Made by a program: the position numbers and the translations under genes. A DNA stretch of 64,000 nucleotides from Echinococcus granulosus (taxonomy: Eukaryota; Platyhelminthes; Cestoda; Cyclophyllidea; Taeniidae). Of this stretch, positions 53,923 through 64,000 are shown in pieces. A model generated the notes under the pieces. That model saw only the letters and a program-made list of their open reading frames with translations, made no database searches and was not told where the DNA came from. The DNA lies in the NCBI RefSeq assembly GCF_000524195.1, contig NW_020170408.1, forward strand, positions 480,326-544,325. Reading direction: 5' to 3'. Every line of letters begins with the position of its first letter. Position 1 is the stretch's first letter.

Positions 53923-55292
53923 TTAATCAAGCACACCACCATCTTTGGAGGAGACCGAAGATCCTGTCGAAGGTTGTGACGATGCAAAAATTTGCATCAG
54001 CATCTCGTGTCTCTGCCGCCTGACCGCTTTTCTCATATTCGCCCTATGTCGCGTCCCACCAATCGTCCTTGTCGTTCCCGCCTTACTTGGCATTGGTTTT
54101 ACCGGTGTGCATCCTTCTGCATTCTCAGCTGGCAATTCCGCTACTGTTTCATCCGCCCATGAGTCCATGTGACCCATCTGATTACATTTACCATTGCATT
54201 GGCACGTTCTAGCAGAATTTGATCCAATTCGATTAACTAACCTGGAGAGTAAATCTTCCTCCTCCACGCCACATTCATTGGATTCCACATCGCCGATTTC
54301 AGGACTCTTTGAGGGCAGCTCTGTTCCATTCTCATAGTCCACTATAACAAAGTTCTTGGAACTCACTTCCTCCGTATCTTTGACACTCTCCTGCCAGCAG
54401 AAGTCTCGTTTCTCGACAGTTCGTTTCTTAGGCACTGGTGGCGTTGATACTCTAACGCTTCTGTGCACCATCTTCAAGTCTTCATCACTCCAACCCTCTC
54501 CCCGTGCGGCGGCTGCCAACATTAAACAGATGCATGCCTCTGCCACCGCCATGCTGCTCTTCGCTGCATCAAGTTTTCTACTCAGTCGTCCTGAGTCCCA
54601 GTAGTAGTAGACAGTTGGAAAGTGCTCTGAATAAGTTTCTCCTTCTTGTTCCCGCAAATCTGAAATACTGAGCGATTTTAAACTCTCCTGCTGGGCTTCT
54701 GAAGCCCTTGAATCCACCCTCTGTGTCAGAGGTGAGGGTCCACACAGAATCAGCATGAGGGACACACGATTACTCGACACTCGAATCCAAATATCCCCAT
54801 TTGCGGGTTTCTGAGATGGTAAAACTGAAGTCCATTTACCCGGTGAGTTGGAGGCTGTGGTGTTGGAGGAGGAAGATCTGGCTGGCGGCTTAATCAGATT
54901 ACTCCAAACAAGTTCATGGTCGTCTGAAGAGGAAGGTGCTGACGTGCAGCTGCATCTACAACCGCCGCACCATTTGGAACGACGAGGTCTGGGGGAGGGA
55001 TTGTGGAGACCGGGAAAAGTAAGACGGACAAAGAGGTCCCGAGCTTTATTGTTCATCCTCGCGGTCTCAACCTTTGTCGGGTAGTCAAAATGAATCCTGT
55101 AGGGAGACATGTGTGAGAGCTTGTTTAAATGGAGCGCCTCTAAAAGAATATTGATTGAATTGGTGGCGGTCAAGGTCATCCTTCCATTGGCTGGTCGGTC
55201 ACGTGGGGTGAATGTAAGACTTGCGTAACCAATGGGCATTGGGGCGACAAGCCATTTGTGACGGAAGTTGAGTTGGTTAAGTAGCACGGTGT
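53923..55292 (-). CDS. Unrecognised protein, paralogue D (3' terminal exon)
   Basis: A long minus-strand open frame entered through an acceptor (..TTTAG|ACACC) at 55293, phase 1, coding about 455 residues to a TAA at 53923. I do not recognise the family. It shares ordered blocks with the neighbour at 56851-60036: 'FVRLTFPG' vs 'LVQLHFPG', 'NGDIWIRVSSNRVSLM' vs 'NGEMWLRIFRRRVSIM', 'YYYWDSGRLSRKL' vs 'YYYWDSGQLNRAL', and 'GWSDEDLK' vs 'LWTEEDVK'. Between blocks it has a Cys cluster (CGGCRCSC) and, near the C-terminus, CQCNGKC followed by a basic region (RKAVRRQRHEM). No signal peptide or membrane helix is evident. A 32-nt candidate upstream exon at 55536-55505 ends in the right phase. A remote link to alpha-crystallin/CS-type beta sandwiches is only a guess from the 'L.FPG' strand. 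Confidence 0.7.
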
Positions 55293-55504
55293 CTAAATGT
55301 TATATTTTAGCCGCACTTTATGAAACTTCCTCTAGAAAGACGTGTTCAAGCATTTGCAACCGCTTTTTTCCTGATTAATGAAGTATAGGAGGAGTAATGA
55401 GGCAGACGATTGGAAAAAACCGAAAAATGAGGGGAAATTTCTGGGCAGGTATATGGGGAAGGTGTGGCCGTGTTCACTCTTCCTTGGTCGGGTCTCCGTG
55501 TCAC

Positions 55505-55536
55505 CTTTCTGTGCCGTCGGTGGAATTAACGTTCGC
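55505..55536 (-). CDS. Candidate 32-nt upstream exon of paralogue D
   Basis: Flanked by ACTTCAG and AAAG|GTGACA on the minus strand, it codes RTLIPPTAQK in the frame that joins in phase to the terminal exon at 55292. No homologous exon was found for paralogue E, so support is splice signals and phase only. Confidence 0.3.
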
Positions 55537-56850
55537 CTGAAGTAATACAGACACTGTATCCATTTGATTCAGAGGTGAAACTGGTTTTCATGAACAGTTC
55601 ACCTCCTCCATAACATTTAAGGACAATGTTTTAAAGTGGATCCATGGTTCATCCCTACGTAACATTCTGCATACAGTTTAGCTAAATACAGCAGGATAAG
55701 GCCTTGGACTAGGTGAATGGAAGTCACGGAAGTCGCTGTAACAGAAGAGCAAATTATTAACAAGAAAGTGGAAGTAGAAAGCTACCTTGGCTTTCTTTTT
55801 TGAAATAAAGATGCTTTCTAGGGTCTAAGCGTCTTCGCTGCTTGTTTGAGGGGTTCCAGCACCTCTGAGGCCGGATCCAACTCTACCTTAAATGATGATT
55901 TTGCCCCCAGCAATACCATGGAAGGGTAGAGATGACTAGCGCAATTTTTGCCACCTCTCTTTTGCTACACTTCCAACCCAAACAGACATTCTACCCAACC
56001 TTCTCTCCTTCTTACTAAGAATACGTAGAATCTAGAAGTTTCCGTTTCCGCACTTGGTTAATTTTTCTCGAAACGGGCTAGAAACTCTTAAAACCCCCAG
56101 TTTGTCTTATTATATGCCAAGGGATGTGCTAGAACGAGGACGGCCTGCGCTTCTAGCATTCAGTCATCAGTCAAGTCTGCTCTCGAGCCCCTCCACTCCT
56201 TTCCTATCAGATGCCTTAGCCTTACACATTGAGGTAGGATCTGAGGGGTCGTAACAGCCCCTGCCATCTCCTCTTATGATACCCTACTCGGAAGGGACAT
56301 TTCCAATTCATCGGCTCAATCACATCTCCAGTGTCAACATTTCTTCCTGTTTTTGCCTACATTGTAGCCCATCATCCACTGACTAGTTGCTGAAGACGGA
56401 TGAAATCCGTAAGTTCCAAATAAGCTTTATTAGCAACGCGGAGAAAAGACAGGGTTCCGATAACACGGGCTGTATCACTCTCACACTTCCTCGTAAGTTG
56501 TTGCAATTTGTACGACTAGGACTTCCTTCAAGTGAGAAATAAAGAAACTCTAGTTGGAGTCTTCCCTCTACATCTTCGAGCTGGAGTTTGTGGAATAGAC
56601 GGGGAGGTGAATAACAGCTTCAACTGCTGTTCAACCTTCAGCGGGTGAACTACACCATCTGCAGTCCACCATACAAATGCACATGCACATACACAATAAA
56701 CAGAATCGCTCATTAAAAAGTTATTTAATCCAACCAACTGCAAAATTTTACGAACCCACAGTCATCACATTCGTAGAAGACGGAGGGAAACAGATGAAGA
56801 ATGTGTGTGTTAAAAAGTAGGGAGCGAATGAGGGTAGAGAGAGAGAAGGC
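55537..56850. other. Region between paralogues D and E
   Basis: Must hold the 5' exons and promoter of D and the 3' UTR of E. An AATAAA on the minus strand at 56426-56431 could serve E. I cannot support further exons. Confidence 0.4.
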
Positions 56851-59800
56851 TCATTTCTTTTCGTTGGTAACTTTGCTGACATCTTTACGACAACGATTGA
56901 GAGGTTGCTGGTGGATGAAACCTCTACCCCTGCCATTACTTTTTCCGATGATAATATCGAGGACTCGACCCCATTCCTCCTTGTCCATGGCTTCGACACG
57001 TGCCTGTAGTGCACAAAACTCCGCCTTTCCCACTTGGTCTCGCACACCCACACAGTAGTGGCAGCGTTCACCATCACTACCGACACCACCACACTTTATT
57101 CCCCTTTCCGTAGTGGTGGCAGTGGCAGCATCCACTACCTTGCGGAGATCCGTGCAACTAGTTGCTCTCTCGATGCTCCTAGGATTCTCTGCCTTTTGTT
57201 TACTCCCCTCACTCTCGTCCACAGCCTTTTCTTCCACCAATGTGTCGGAGTGCTGTACCTCTAAAAGATTAACTTCAAAAAGCCTAAATACGACAAAATT
57301 GGCGACTTCAGAAATTGGGCAGCTATACTTGATCCATTACACTTCTATTCTTCTTTGGTAGATTAATGAAAAGACTGCTTTACGAGGAAGTAATCATTTA
57401 TTGTGTAATTGTTCAGTGGATATCTCTACTTGAATTGTCAAGAAACATGCCCTGCTTCGAACATGACTTAACAAATGGGACTCCACCTGAATTCTATGCC
57501 CAAATGGGATCTAAAATAGGGCAAGTGATAGGTTTGATTAGCAATTTATTCATAGCTGCATTACCAGTTTTAAGCTATAAGATAGGTAGAAAACTAAAGT
57601 TTTACTTCAGACCAAAGGACTGCTTTGTTCGAATTAACTGCCGGTTGTAAGCGAAATTATGTTCTTGTCGACAATTTGCCTAAATCACAACCATAAAATA
57701 CTTTTTACTTTCAAATCCAGTTTGCATATCCTTTGAAGATGGAGAATTACGGAAAATTAGCTTGTCTGCAAACGATTAACATTTTGAAAAATAAGCAGAA
57801 TATGAGCAGGAAAATCATGAAACCCCTGAAGTAAATACAGTGATAGCTCTACTTGGATTTCAAAAATGAATACGAATCATCAGCTTGCATTTTTACAAAT
57901 CTGCGTTTAAAATTTTTCCATTAATTTGCCCGGAAGGACGTAAATGCGATTAATTGCTCAACAAAACTAATAAAGCAAGCAAATTCATTTAACTGAAGAG
58001 AATTGCGTGATTTCCAAAATGAATAAACTCTTTGTGAAGTTGCTAACCCACTCTGAAGGATAGTACTCGGGGTTTTGAAAGAAAAACACCTCCCTTGAAG
58101 CACCCAGAAGTGTTAAATCAGTAAACTAGACAAAAGTTTACTTAGTGTAAAATGATTCAAAACTCCTAAAGAACAACTAATACCTGAACAGCACTTATGA
58201 TGTGCAATTTAGTTGATCGACCCCCTATTTCATTCTAATTCTGCGTCCTTATTTGCAAAACAGACAATCTGGAAATAAACGTTGGGTAGGATCTGAGATA
58301 CCAAGGGCTGGGCAAAATGTTTTAAGAGTCGCAATCCCATTTCTTCCGAAACAAGTTATAAGACGAAGTGTCTGCATCAATTTATCAGGTAAAATGTACT
58401 ATAAATACTCGTTGCAGATAATGGCTTTAATAGTAGCCACTGTACAGGCTTCTTCGGTCACTTCATAGACATACAGACTCAATGCCAGTGGTAATTAAGC
58501 GATCCCGGTTGAGTGATAAAAGTGGTTATTTCCTTTGCCCCAACTGGTTCACATCTCATTTATAAAAAAACCGAAGTACAGTAGGATCGGAATGAACAAT
58601 GACCCCTATTCTAAGTGTGACCGGCCAGCATTATCCTATTCTTAAGCGCAACAAACGAGCCAAATCATAGCCATGTCAAGGTCAAAAACATTGGTACTGC
58701 TTTAGCATAAGAAATCAGGAATGAAATGCATAGATTCTTAGAGTAGTTCCTAACGAGCTATCCTTCGCAAGCTAAATTGAGAGGTTTTTGGACAACAAAT
58801 ATTCACAATACAAGACTTACTAGATGCAAAAAAATGAAGTACAAAATCACATATTTTAAGCCTATAAAAACGGCCTTGAATGAATACCCATTGTTTTGAG
58901 GGAACCTACCTTGAGAATCTCCATCCATATCGGTCTTAAGTGAGACTGTCTCCCCCGAAGTCCCATTTTGAACTACGTCATTTAAATCAGGTCGTTCCAA
59001 TGGATGAGTTTCGGTATCTATAAACGACGAGCGTTCACTGGTAACTTTATTATTTTCCGTCAACTTCGGTATAAGGTCTTTTTCCTCCCTGTCGATTTTA
59101 CTCTCTGATTCCATCCTCCCTTCTTCCCCTTCCGCCTGCCTTTCTTCAGCAGTCAGTGATACGAAGGCTGCGTTATTTTTACAAGGATTTACATCACCCC
59201 CTAGACAATATTTTCGATTGCATTCCTGATTGGAAGTTGCCAAAAAAGGGGTGTCTTCAGAATTTGATTCATGCTTTACTTGAACATTAGAAGCTACTTT
59301 CGAGCCCATTTCTGCCTCCTCGTTTTGGAAGACTTTCTGAAGCCCCTTTACATCCTCCTCTGTCCACAACTCTCCACTACACGCCAGACGAAGGAAGACG
59401 TGGTCATGCTTAACAAGGATTTCGCTCCTGCGAGGGTTTAAAGCTCTGTTCAGCTGACCTGAATCCCAATAGTAATAACGGGTGACCGGAGGACCTTGTA
59501 GAACAGAGGTCTTTGGGTCTACCCGCATCACATCCTTTTCCTGTTTCGGAGGAATCATCATTATACTAACTCGTCGCCTGAATATTCGAAGCCACATCTC
59601 ACCGTTGACATGTTTCATTCCCGGCTGTATGGGAACCCATTCACCAGAACGCATGACTGTTGAAGGCGTCTTCTCGTCGACCAACTTCATCCATGTGGAT
59701 TCGTGAGTGGGAACGTGACTTTTGGACGAAATGAAACAGGAAAACAGACGACTTTTTCCACGCGCATTTTGTGGAGTTAGTGATGATGGCGAATTCCCAA

Positions 59801-60036
59801 TGCCCGGAAAATGCAATTGAACCAGGAGGAAATCACTATTGTGGACCAGCTCCACATTAATATCCTTGGGTGGCGCGAAGTGGACGCAATCAAGAGACAT
59901 TTGAGGAGCGTGCACACGTGGCTGCGGGTTCGACAGTATGCCTCGAGGCATCGATTTGCAGGAACCTGATTCAAAACCCCACCAAGACACGTGGAGTAGG
60001 CTGGCACAAGCAACTCGCTGACTACCTTCCAACACA
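56851..60036 (-). CDS. Unrecognised protein, paralogue E (two 3' exons)
   Basis: Exons 60036-58910 and 57260-56851 on the minus strand. The first is entered through ..CTTTTAG and left by CAAG|GTAGGT in phase 1; the second opens after TTTTAG, and the join gives Glu (SQ-E-VQHS). About 511 residues are visible. It shares the blocks listed for paralogue D in the same order, so the two are tandem duplicates. E lacks D's first Cys cluster but has 'CNRKYC' and, in its last exon, 'CGGVGSDGERCHYC', and it ends in a basic segment. The middle is acidic and Glu/Lys-rich. Unspliced reading past 58910 makes a hydrophobic tail that is an artefact of intron sequence. The 5' exons were not found. Function unknown. 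Confidence 0.68.
57366..58490 (+). pseudogene. Possible ABC-transporter (P-glycoprotein-like) relic in an intron of paralogue E
   Basis: Two plus-strand ORFs lie in the 1.65-kb intron 57261-58909. The first (57366-57650) reads 'MPCFEHDLTNGTPP', then 'GSKIGQVIGLISNLFIAALP', then 'GRKLKF'. This resembles the ABCB segment around the intracellular coupling helix ('WFD..., GDKIGMFFQS..., GWKLTL'), with a deletion. The second (58253-58468) ends 'IMALIVATVQASS', like the ABCB stretch before the nucleotide-binding domain ('..GAFSVGQASP'), and is then cut by TAG. Order matches the family, but no nucleotide-binding domain is seen. Similarity is weak and judged by eye. Confidence 0.25.
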
Positions 60037-62116
60037 CTAAAAGCAAGCAGTATTTTGTTCACAAATTTTGAAAAGCACAAAGAACATCAACTGATCACTA
60101 GGGGAGAGGCAAAACGCAAGTCAAAAAATTGTTCTAAGCGCTCCCCATATTTTGCAGATCTCGATAGCTTTCCTACCCGCCAAATTATCATCAGAAGTTG
60201 TTTTCGGGGGTAGTTTTATTCCTCCAGGTGGAGGGAAAGATGGGCTTCATAAAATCCAATAGCTTGTCTTTCAAACAAAGACCAAACAATTCAAAAAAGA
60301 GAAATGCCTTATTAATAAAGAATAATACATTTAAAATTGAACTTTTCGATGCTTTGCAGCCGGAGCATAGACAAACATCCGACAACACGAGGGACAACGG
60401 AAGAGCTATTCGTTTTAGCAAAAGCATAATTTTTTCTCTAGCGTCTTGAAAAATAAATTTTCGTGTTTTGAGTTTAGCACGGTAACCGGGTGAATCCGTG
60501 GTGCAAGCACAAATTTAATTTGTACGCTTGGCAACAGAGGTTCAATAAAAGGAGGAAAGAGTTTATGTGAAAAGATTTCATCTGCCTTACGCCAACCGAT
60601 TTCATTCAAATATTCTTTTCCGACTTTAAAACTTTAAAATAATCATTAATAAATGTTCCCCTAACCCAATAATACTGGTCCGATCCGACAAATATTATTT
60701 TTTAAATCCATGGCCTGTTGCTATGTACGCGAGTACTAAAGCACTCCTACTCACTAATTTATCCATTTTAAAGTTGTCAATCCCAAAATAACCCATTTTG
60801 TTTAATAAACGATGCCCTTTTCGGTAAAGAATTCCTTGCATCCTCTGGTAACTGGTTTAATTTGGCGTATGCGATTCAAGTTTGCACCCTTTTTGAGTTA
60901 AGCCTCAATCTCGAAGTCGCTAAAGTTCCTCACCACATTTGCACATGATTTGGGGAGGGTGGGCAGGGGAAACATGTGACAGCGGGACCCACCCTCGGCG
61001 GCAAGGCTCTAGTGGTGGCTAACTTAGAGGTAGATACGTCACCTTCACGAAGACCATTCGCCATATCAGTGAAGAACCACGCGCCGCTTCTGACGGAGGT
61101 ATTTCGATACTAGTGTGTCAAGAAAAATTCAGTTTGCTTTTTCCTCCATCAACTGGGGAAGACGTAGTGAAAGCTGTCGACACATGGCTGATGGAATGAC
61201 TTGCGGTAAGCTTTGCGCTGCAAAGTGTGGAGAAAAATCCCCCTATCGGTTAGTCTCTACATCTTCCATAGGACCGCACTCTTTGTAAGTGTCATTGACT
61301 GTCGTTGACGCTGTTCACCTGCTGAAGACCATGTAGTCATTACGCCTGAGGTTCATCCGTTTACGCAACGTGAAGAACACTGAGAAGCATCCAGAACTGC
61401 CAGAATTAGTGAGTGGTAGGAAAGTTTCTCTCTGCAAGACCTCGTGAGGCCTCAAAACCCAGACCTCAGTGGGAGTGTCACCCCCATTCTACACCTCCAA
61501 GCGATGAGCATCACCTGCTCCCCACGCCGGCATTGAGCAATCATGACTGGTTACGAACTAACGTTGAAATAAACGTGGGATAGAAAGAGAAGACGACTAG
61601 ACCTGGATTATTTAAGCCTAAAGACAAAACTCCACAGAAGATTTATCAGCACGGTAGAGCTTTTTTGGGAAATCCAATTACTTACACGACCAGCGACTTT
61701 GAGAACTGTCAGAATGAATATGAGATGTTTGGTGGCGAGCCCTTCCGCGCTTGCGCATTTCGGAGTGGTGAAAGTTTAACCGCGTCGGTGCAATTTGGAC
61801 ATGCCATTACGGAAAATGTTGGCGGATGAAACTGGAACTCCCAACACACCGGCCTTGCGACACCGCCGTCTTCGATTTTGACACTGATACATCCTGACAC
61901 AGGTGCAGCATAACGATGGAGCCAGGTTCCAATCGTGGAGGACTTTCAACTCCTCTCTCGTCCCGGTACCCACATTTCAGCACTTGAGGTAGAACCTAGG
62001 CAATTCCGAAAGCCCACATTTGTGGATGCTGGTTAATTAATAAATCCAACGGCAAAGCTCTACCTCTTGAGGGTAGAAAACGGGTAATAAGACTCGCCCC
62101 TCAACATTTGATGCAC
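60037..62116. other. Region between paralogue E and N-myristoyltransferase
   Basis: Presumably holds 5' exons of E, none of which I could place with confidence. It includes dispersed-repeat copy 3 and a minus-strand open stretch at 61709-61900 with 'MACPNC' that might be an exon. Confidence 0.4.
60859..60934 (+). repeat. Dispersed repeat, copy 3
   Basis: GATTCAAG at 60873 and 60913-60934 (18 of 22 identities to 8041-8062) occur in the same order as in copy 1, with a small spacing difference. Confidence 0.4.
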
Positions 62117-62122
62117 TTTATT
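62117..62122 (-). promoter_or_regulatory. Poly(A) signal of N-myristoyltransferase
   Basis: AATAAA on the minus strand about 140 bases after the stop at 62262. Confidence 0.65.
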
Positions 62123-62261
62123 GGCATAAACAAGAATTTGGAAGGAAAAGGGTGAGGAGGAGGGGGAGAGGGGGGAATAGGGCGCCCAACGGGTAGATTG
62201 CTCGTAAGAGCGTGCACACCACTGCAACAAACGGTTTCCCCAGTGGCTGATTGGACAGAAC

Positions 62262-62635
62262 TTACTGGAGAACAACGCCCACCTAGTTTGGGGAAAAACG
62301 GAGAATGTGAGCTGAAGATTAACAAGGTGATTAAAAGACGTAATCCCAAATTTTTTTGCCATTTATAACACTGCCTCATCCACAGCCATCAAAGCTGCCA
62401 TCAGTACTTTATCAAGTACGTCTCATTCATGCTTAGGGACACCTGGAAGGGCTACAGGGGGTCTACGCCTTCTTTTCAGAGCAAAAAAAGGAATCACCTC
62501 CTCAGGCTTGAGTACCGGACAGCGCCAGTTGTAGAGATAGTAGTGCAAATTGCCGTCTCCAATGCCAAATTTGAGGTCTTCAAAGAAACTTGCATTGTCC
62601 AGCAAATCCAAAGCATTGAATACGTCATAGCCGAG
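62262..62635 (-). CDS. NMT1: Glycylpeptide N-tetradecanoyltransferase (N-myristoyltransferase), last two exons
   Basis: Enzyme that transfers myristate from myristoyl-CoA to N-terminal glycine of target proteins. Minus-strand exons 62635-62498 (46 codons) and 62282-62262 (six codons plus TAA). The first contains '[14 protein letters not shown]', '[19 protein letters not shown]' and 'PVLKPEE', nearly identical to the human C-terminus ('[13 protein letters not shown]', '[19 protein letters not shown]'). Splicing GAG|GTGATT to AACTAG|GTGGGC adds VGVVLQ and a stop, matching human VGLVLQ. In this family the C-terminal carboxylate acts as the catalytic base, so an exact end matters. Reading on without splicing gives a basic 23-residue tail that I reject. 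Upstream exons lie beyond 62636-64000 or were not recognised. Confidence 0.95.
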
Positions 62636-62750
62636 CTGAAAAGAAAAAAACACGATTTGCTAGCGAGAGGCTAGGCAGGAGAGACAACTTGTACACAAGC
62701 ATTCCCGGAAGACCGGCCAGATGGAGCCCGTTAAATTCACTGCGCTACTA

Positions 62751-62815
62751 GCGTCACGCGCGTGTGACGCGCCCATCATGACCTGTGCGCGGTGCACGTC
62801 ACAAATAGTTGACGC
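62751..62815. promoter_or_regulatory. Cluster of four TGACG/CGTCA half-sites with an inverted repeat
   Basis: CGTCA at 62752-62756 and 62797-62801, TGACG at 62765-62769 and 62810-62814. The first pair forms a 7-bp inverted repeat (GCGTCAC ... GTGACGC) around GCGCGT. It is CpG-dense compared with its surroundings and lies upstream of the NMT exon, probably in an intron. Confidence 0.3.
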
Positions 62816-64000
62816 GTGTTACCCCTCTCAAACGGAATAAATGGGTTTCACACAAGAAACTAATGCAACAATAAAAATAATTTGTTTCATTTTTTGCAGT
62901 TTTTTTTTTCAATTTTGGTATAACTACTGCAATAGCTTGATTGCTTACGCGGATACCTAAGGCTCCGCCATTGTACGTCCGCTCGCCGACATGCCCTTGG
63001 GCCATGCCGCTAGACTCAGTAATACATCTTCCGCCATACTTCTATGACCTTTTTCCAAATTCAGACACGATTCAGAGTGCTACAGCTACAACAAGTGTCT
63101 GCAATATTTTTCAAAAAAATAAACCAACTTAATAGGGGATGGGCAAACTGGCACCCTTTCATTTTATATAACAGTCTAATTAATTGCTTTTGTCACGTGT
63201 GTGTGCCGCGTAGATTAAACAGGAACTGCTACGGCATCACACGTCTGTGCCAGCCCACGAAGCTGCCATCTTAACTTTCTTAAAGTAGCGATAACTGTGT
63301 CTTACGGAAAGTACAAACCATTGGAAGCTGAGGTGCCAGCCATACGTACGAATGAGGAGAAAATTAAATCCAACCCCCCAAAACAAAAAAAATGGACAAT
63401 ACTTTGGCCAGAACGGCGGTGTTGCCCGAAAATACCGTAACATATTAGGACGTCCGGATTACAACTTAAAGTATCACTTACAGATTTAAGGTAGGGATAA
63501 AAACGGGTCATAGAATAGGTCCTTTTTAGAGAGAATCGTAAAAAGAGGACAAAGTAAAGCTTGAGTGGAAAAAAACTACTTCAGAGAATGAACGAGGAAG
63601 GTTGGATGCAGCTCTACAGCTTAAATGACCAAAAGAAGTGGCATTTGCGAAACTTTTAGCAATTCAGTCACCAGACACCCGTGCATTTGCCTACTTGCAG
63701 CGGGAAGCCCAGTTTATTCCCTCAAGTATAACGGAGCTATGACTCGCTGACTACTAACGACAAGTGGAGAACAGCGTGCCTCAGTGATATGGTGGTCGAA
63801 TTCACCTCGACCTACTTCGTGGAACACTGAAAGAGACTGATTATCGAGTGAGAAGCAGACAAATAATGGAGGTCTGGATTGGTCCATGGAACAGGGGGTA
63901 CCGATTTACACCAAAACCGTTATAAGGTTTTACCAGCATGAAGCATACTACTAAGTGAAAGGCAGTAGGGAGTCGGCGCACAAGCAGTATGAAAACGGCC
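62816..64000. other. Right-hand end of window, upstream of the NMT exon
   Basis: Presumably NMT intron sequence. Short ORFs on both strands (62941-63132, 63237-63511) show no NMT similarity. The segment 62985-63015 carries the GGGCCATGCC core. Confidence 0.4.

Noticed and set aside
58803..58909. Hydrophobic C-terminal tail of paralogue E suggesting a membrane anchor
   Set aside because: It lies beyond a good donor (CAAG|GTAGGT) that joins in phase to the exon at 57260.
62060..62379. 100-aa and 92-aa minus-strand ORFs
   Set aside because: They overlap the NMT last exon and its 3' UTR in the wrong frame and contain low-complexity Pro/Ser runs.
62423..62497. Basic C-terminal extension of NMT in the unspliced frame
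   Set aside because: Sequence after GAG|GTGATT is intron; the family ending VGVVLQ appears after splicing to 62282.

Overview
This window is animal nuclear DNA. Genes are split by introns with GT..AG ends (one probable GC..AG), carry AATAAA poly(A) signals, and include metazoan families: a transmembrane semaphorin, TMEM115, RPSA, EXOSC6, NDUFS2, ATP synthase alpha, mitochondrial SAM carriers and N-myristoyltransferase. Many introns are only 31-44 nt, others are kilobases long, and the ribosomal protein resembles flatworm versions. A parasitic flatworm, most likely a tapeworm, is my best guess. That is inference from style and protein similarity, not a database result.

Layout. 1-12403 (+): 3' part of a transmembrane sema-domain gene in six phase-compatible exons. 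About 8.2 kb follows with no gene I can support. 20637-21695 (+): TMEM115. 24893-25830 (+): ribosomal protein SA. 27779-28579 (-): exosome subunit EXOSC6/MTR3, first exon unresolved. 29676-33613 (-): SAM carrier copy A. 34521-36750 (+): NDUFS2 (complex I 49 kDa subunit), divergent from copy A. 37818-39766 (+): ATP synthase alpha. 43016-46003 (-): SAM carrier copy B, initiator exon not found. 47156-52739 (-): SAM carrier copy C. 53923-55292 and 56851-60036 (-): two tandem paralogues of a protein family I do not recognise. 62262-62635 (-): the last two exons of N-myristoyltransferase.

How the genes relate. From 29.7 to 52.7 kb there are five nuclear genes for mitochondrial inner-membrane proteins: three S-adenosylmethionine importers, a complex I subunit and the catalytic-hexamer alpha subunit of ATP synthase. 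NDUFS2 and ATP synthase alpha work in one pathway (oxidative phosphorylation). SAM carriers supply methyl donor to the matrix. RPSA and EXOSC6, convergent neighbours, serve cytosolic translation and RNA decay.

The most notable observations are the three-copy SAM carrier array with copy-specific intron loss, the unrecognised tandem paralogue pair, a six-codon last exon restoring the essential C-terminus of N-myristoyltransferase, very small introns, and a weakly supported transporter-like relic inside an intron. Exon structures were deduced by hand from splice signals, reading phase and family similarity; none is confirmed by transcripts.
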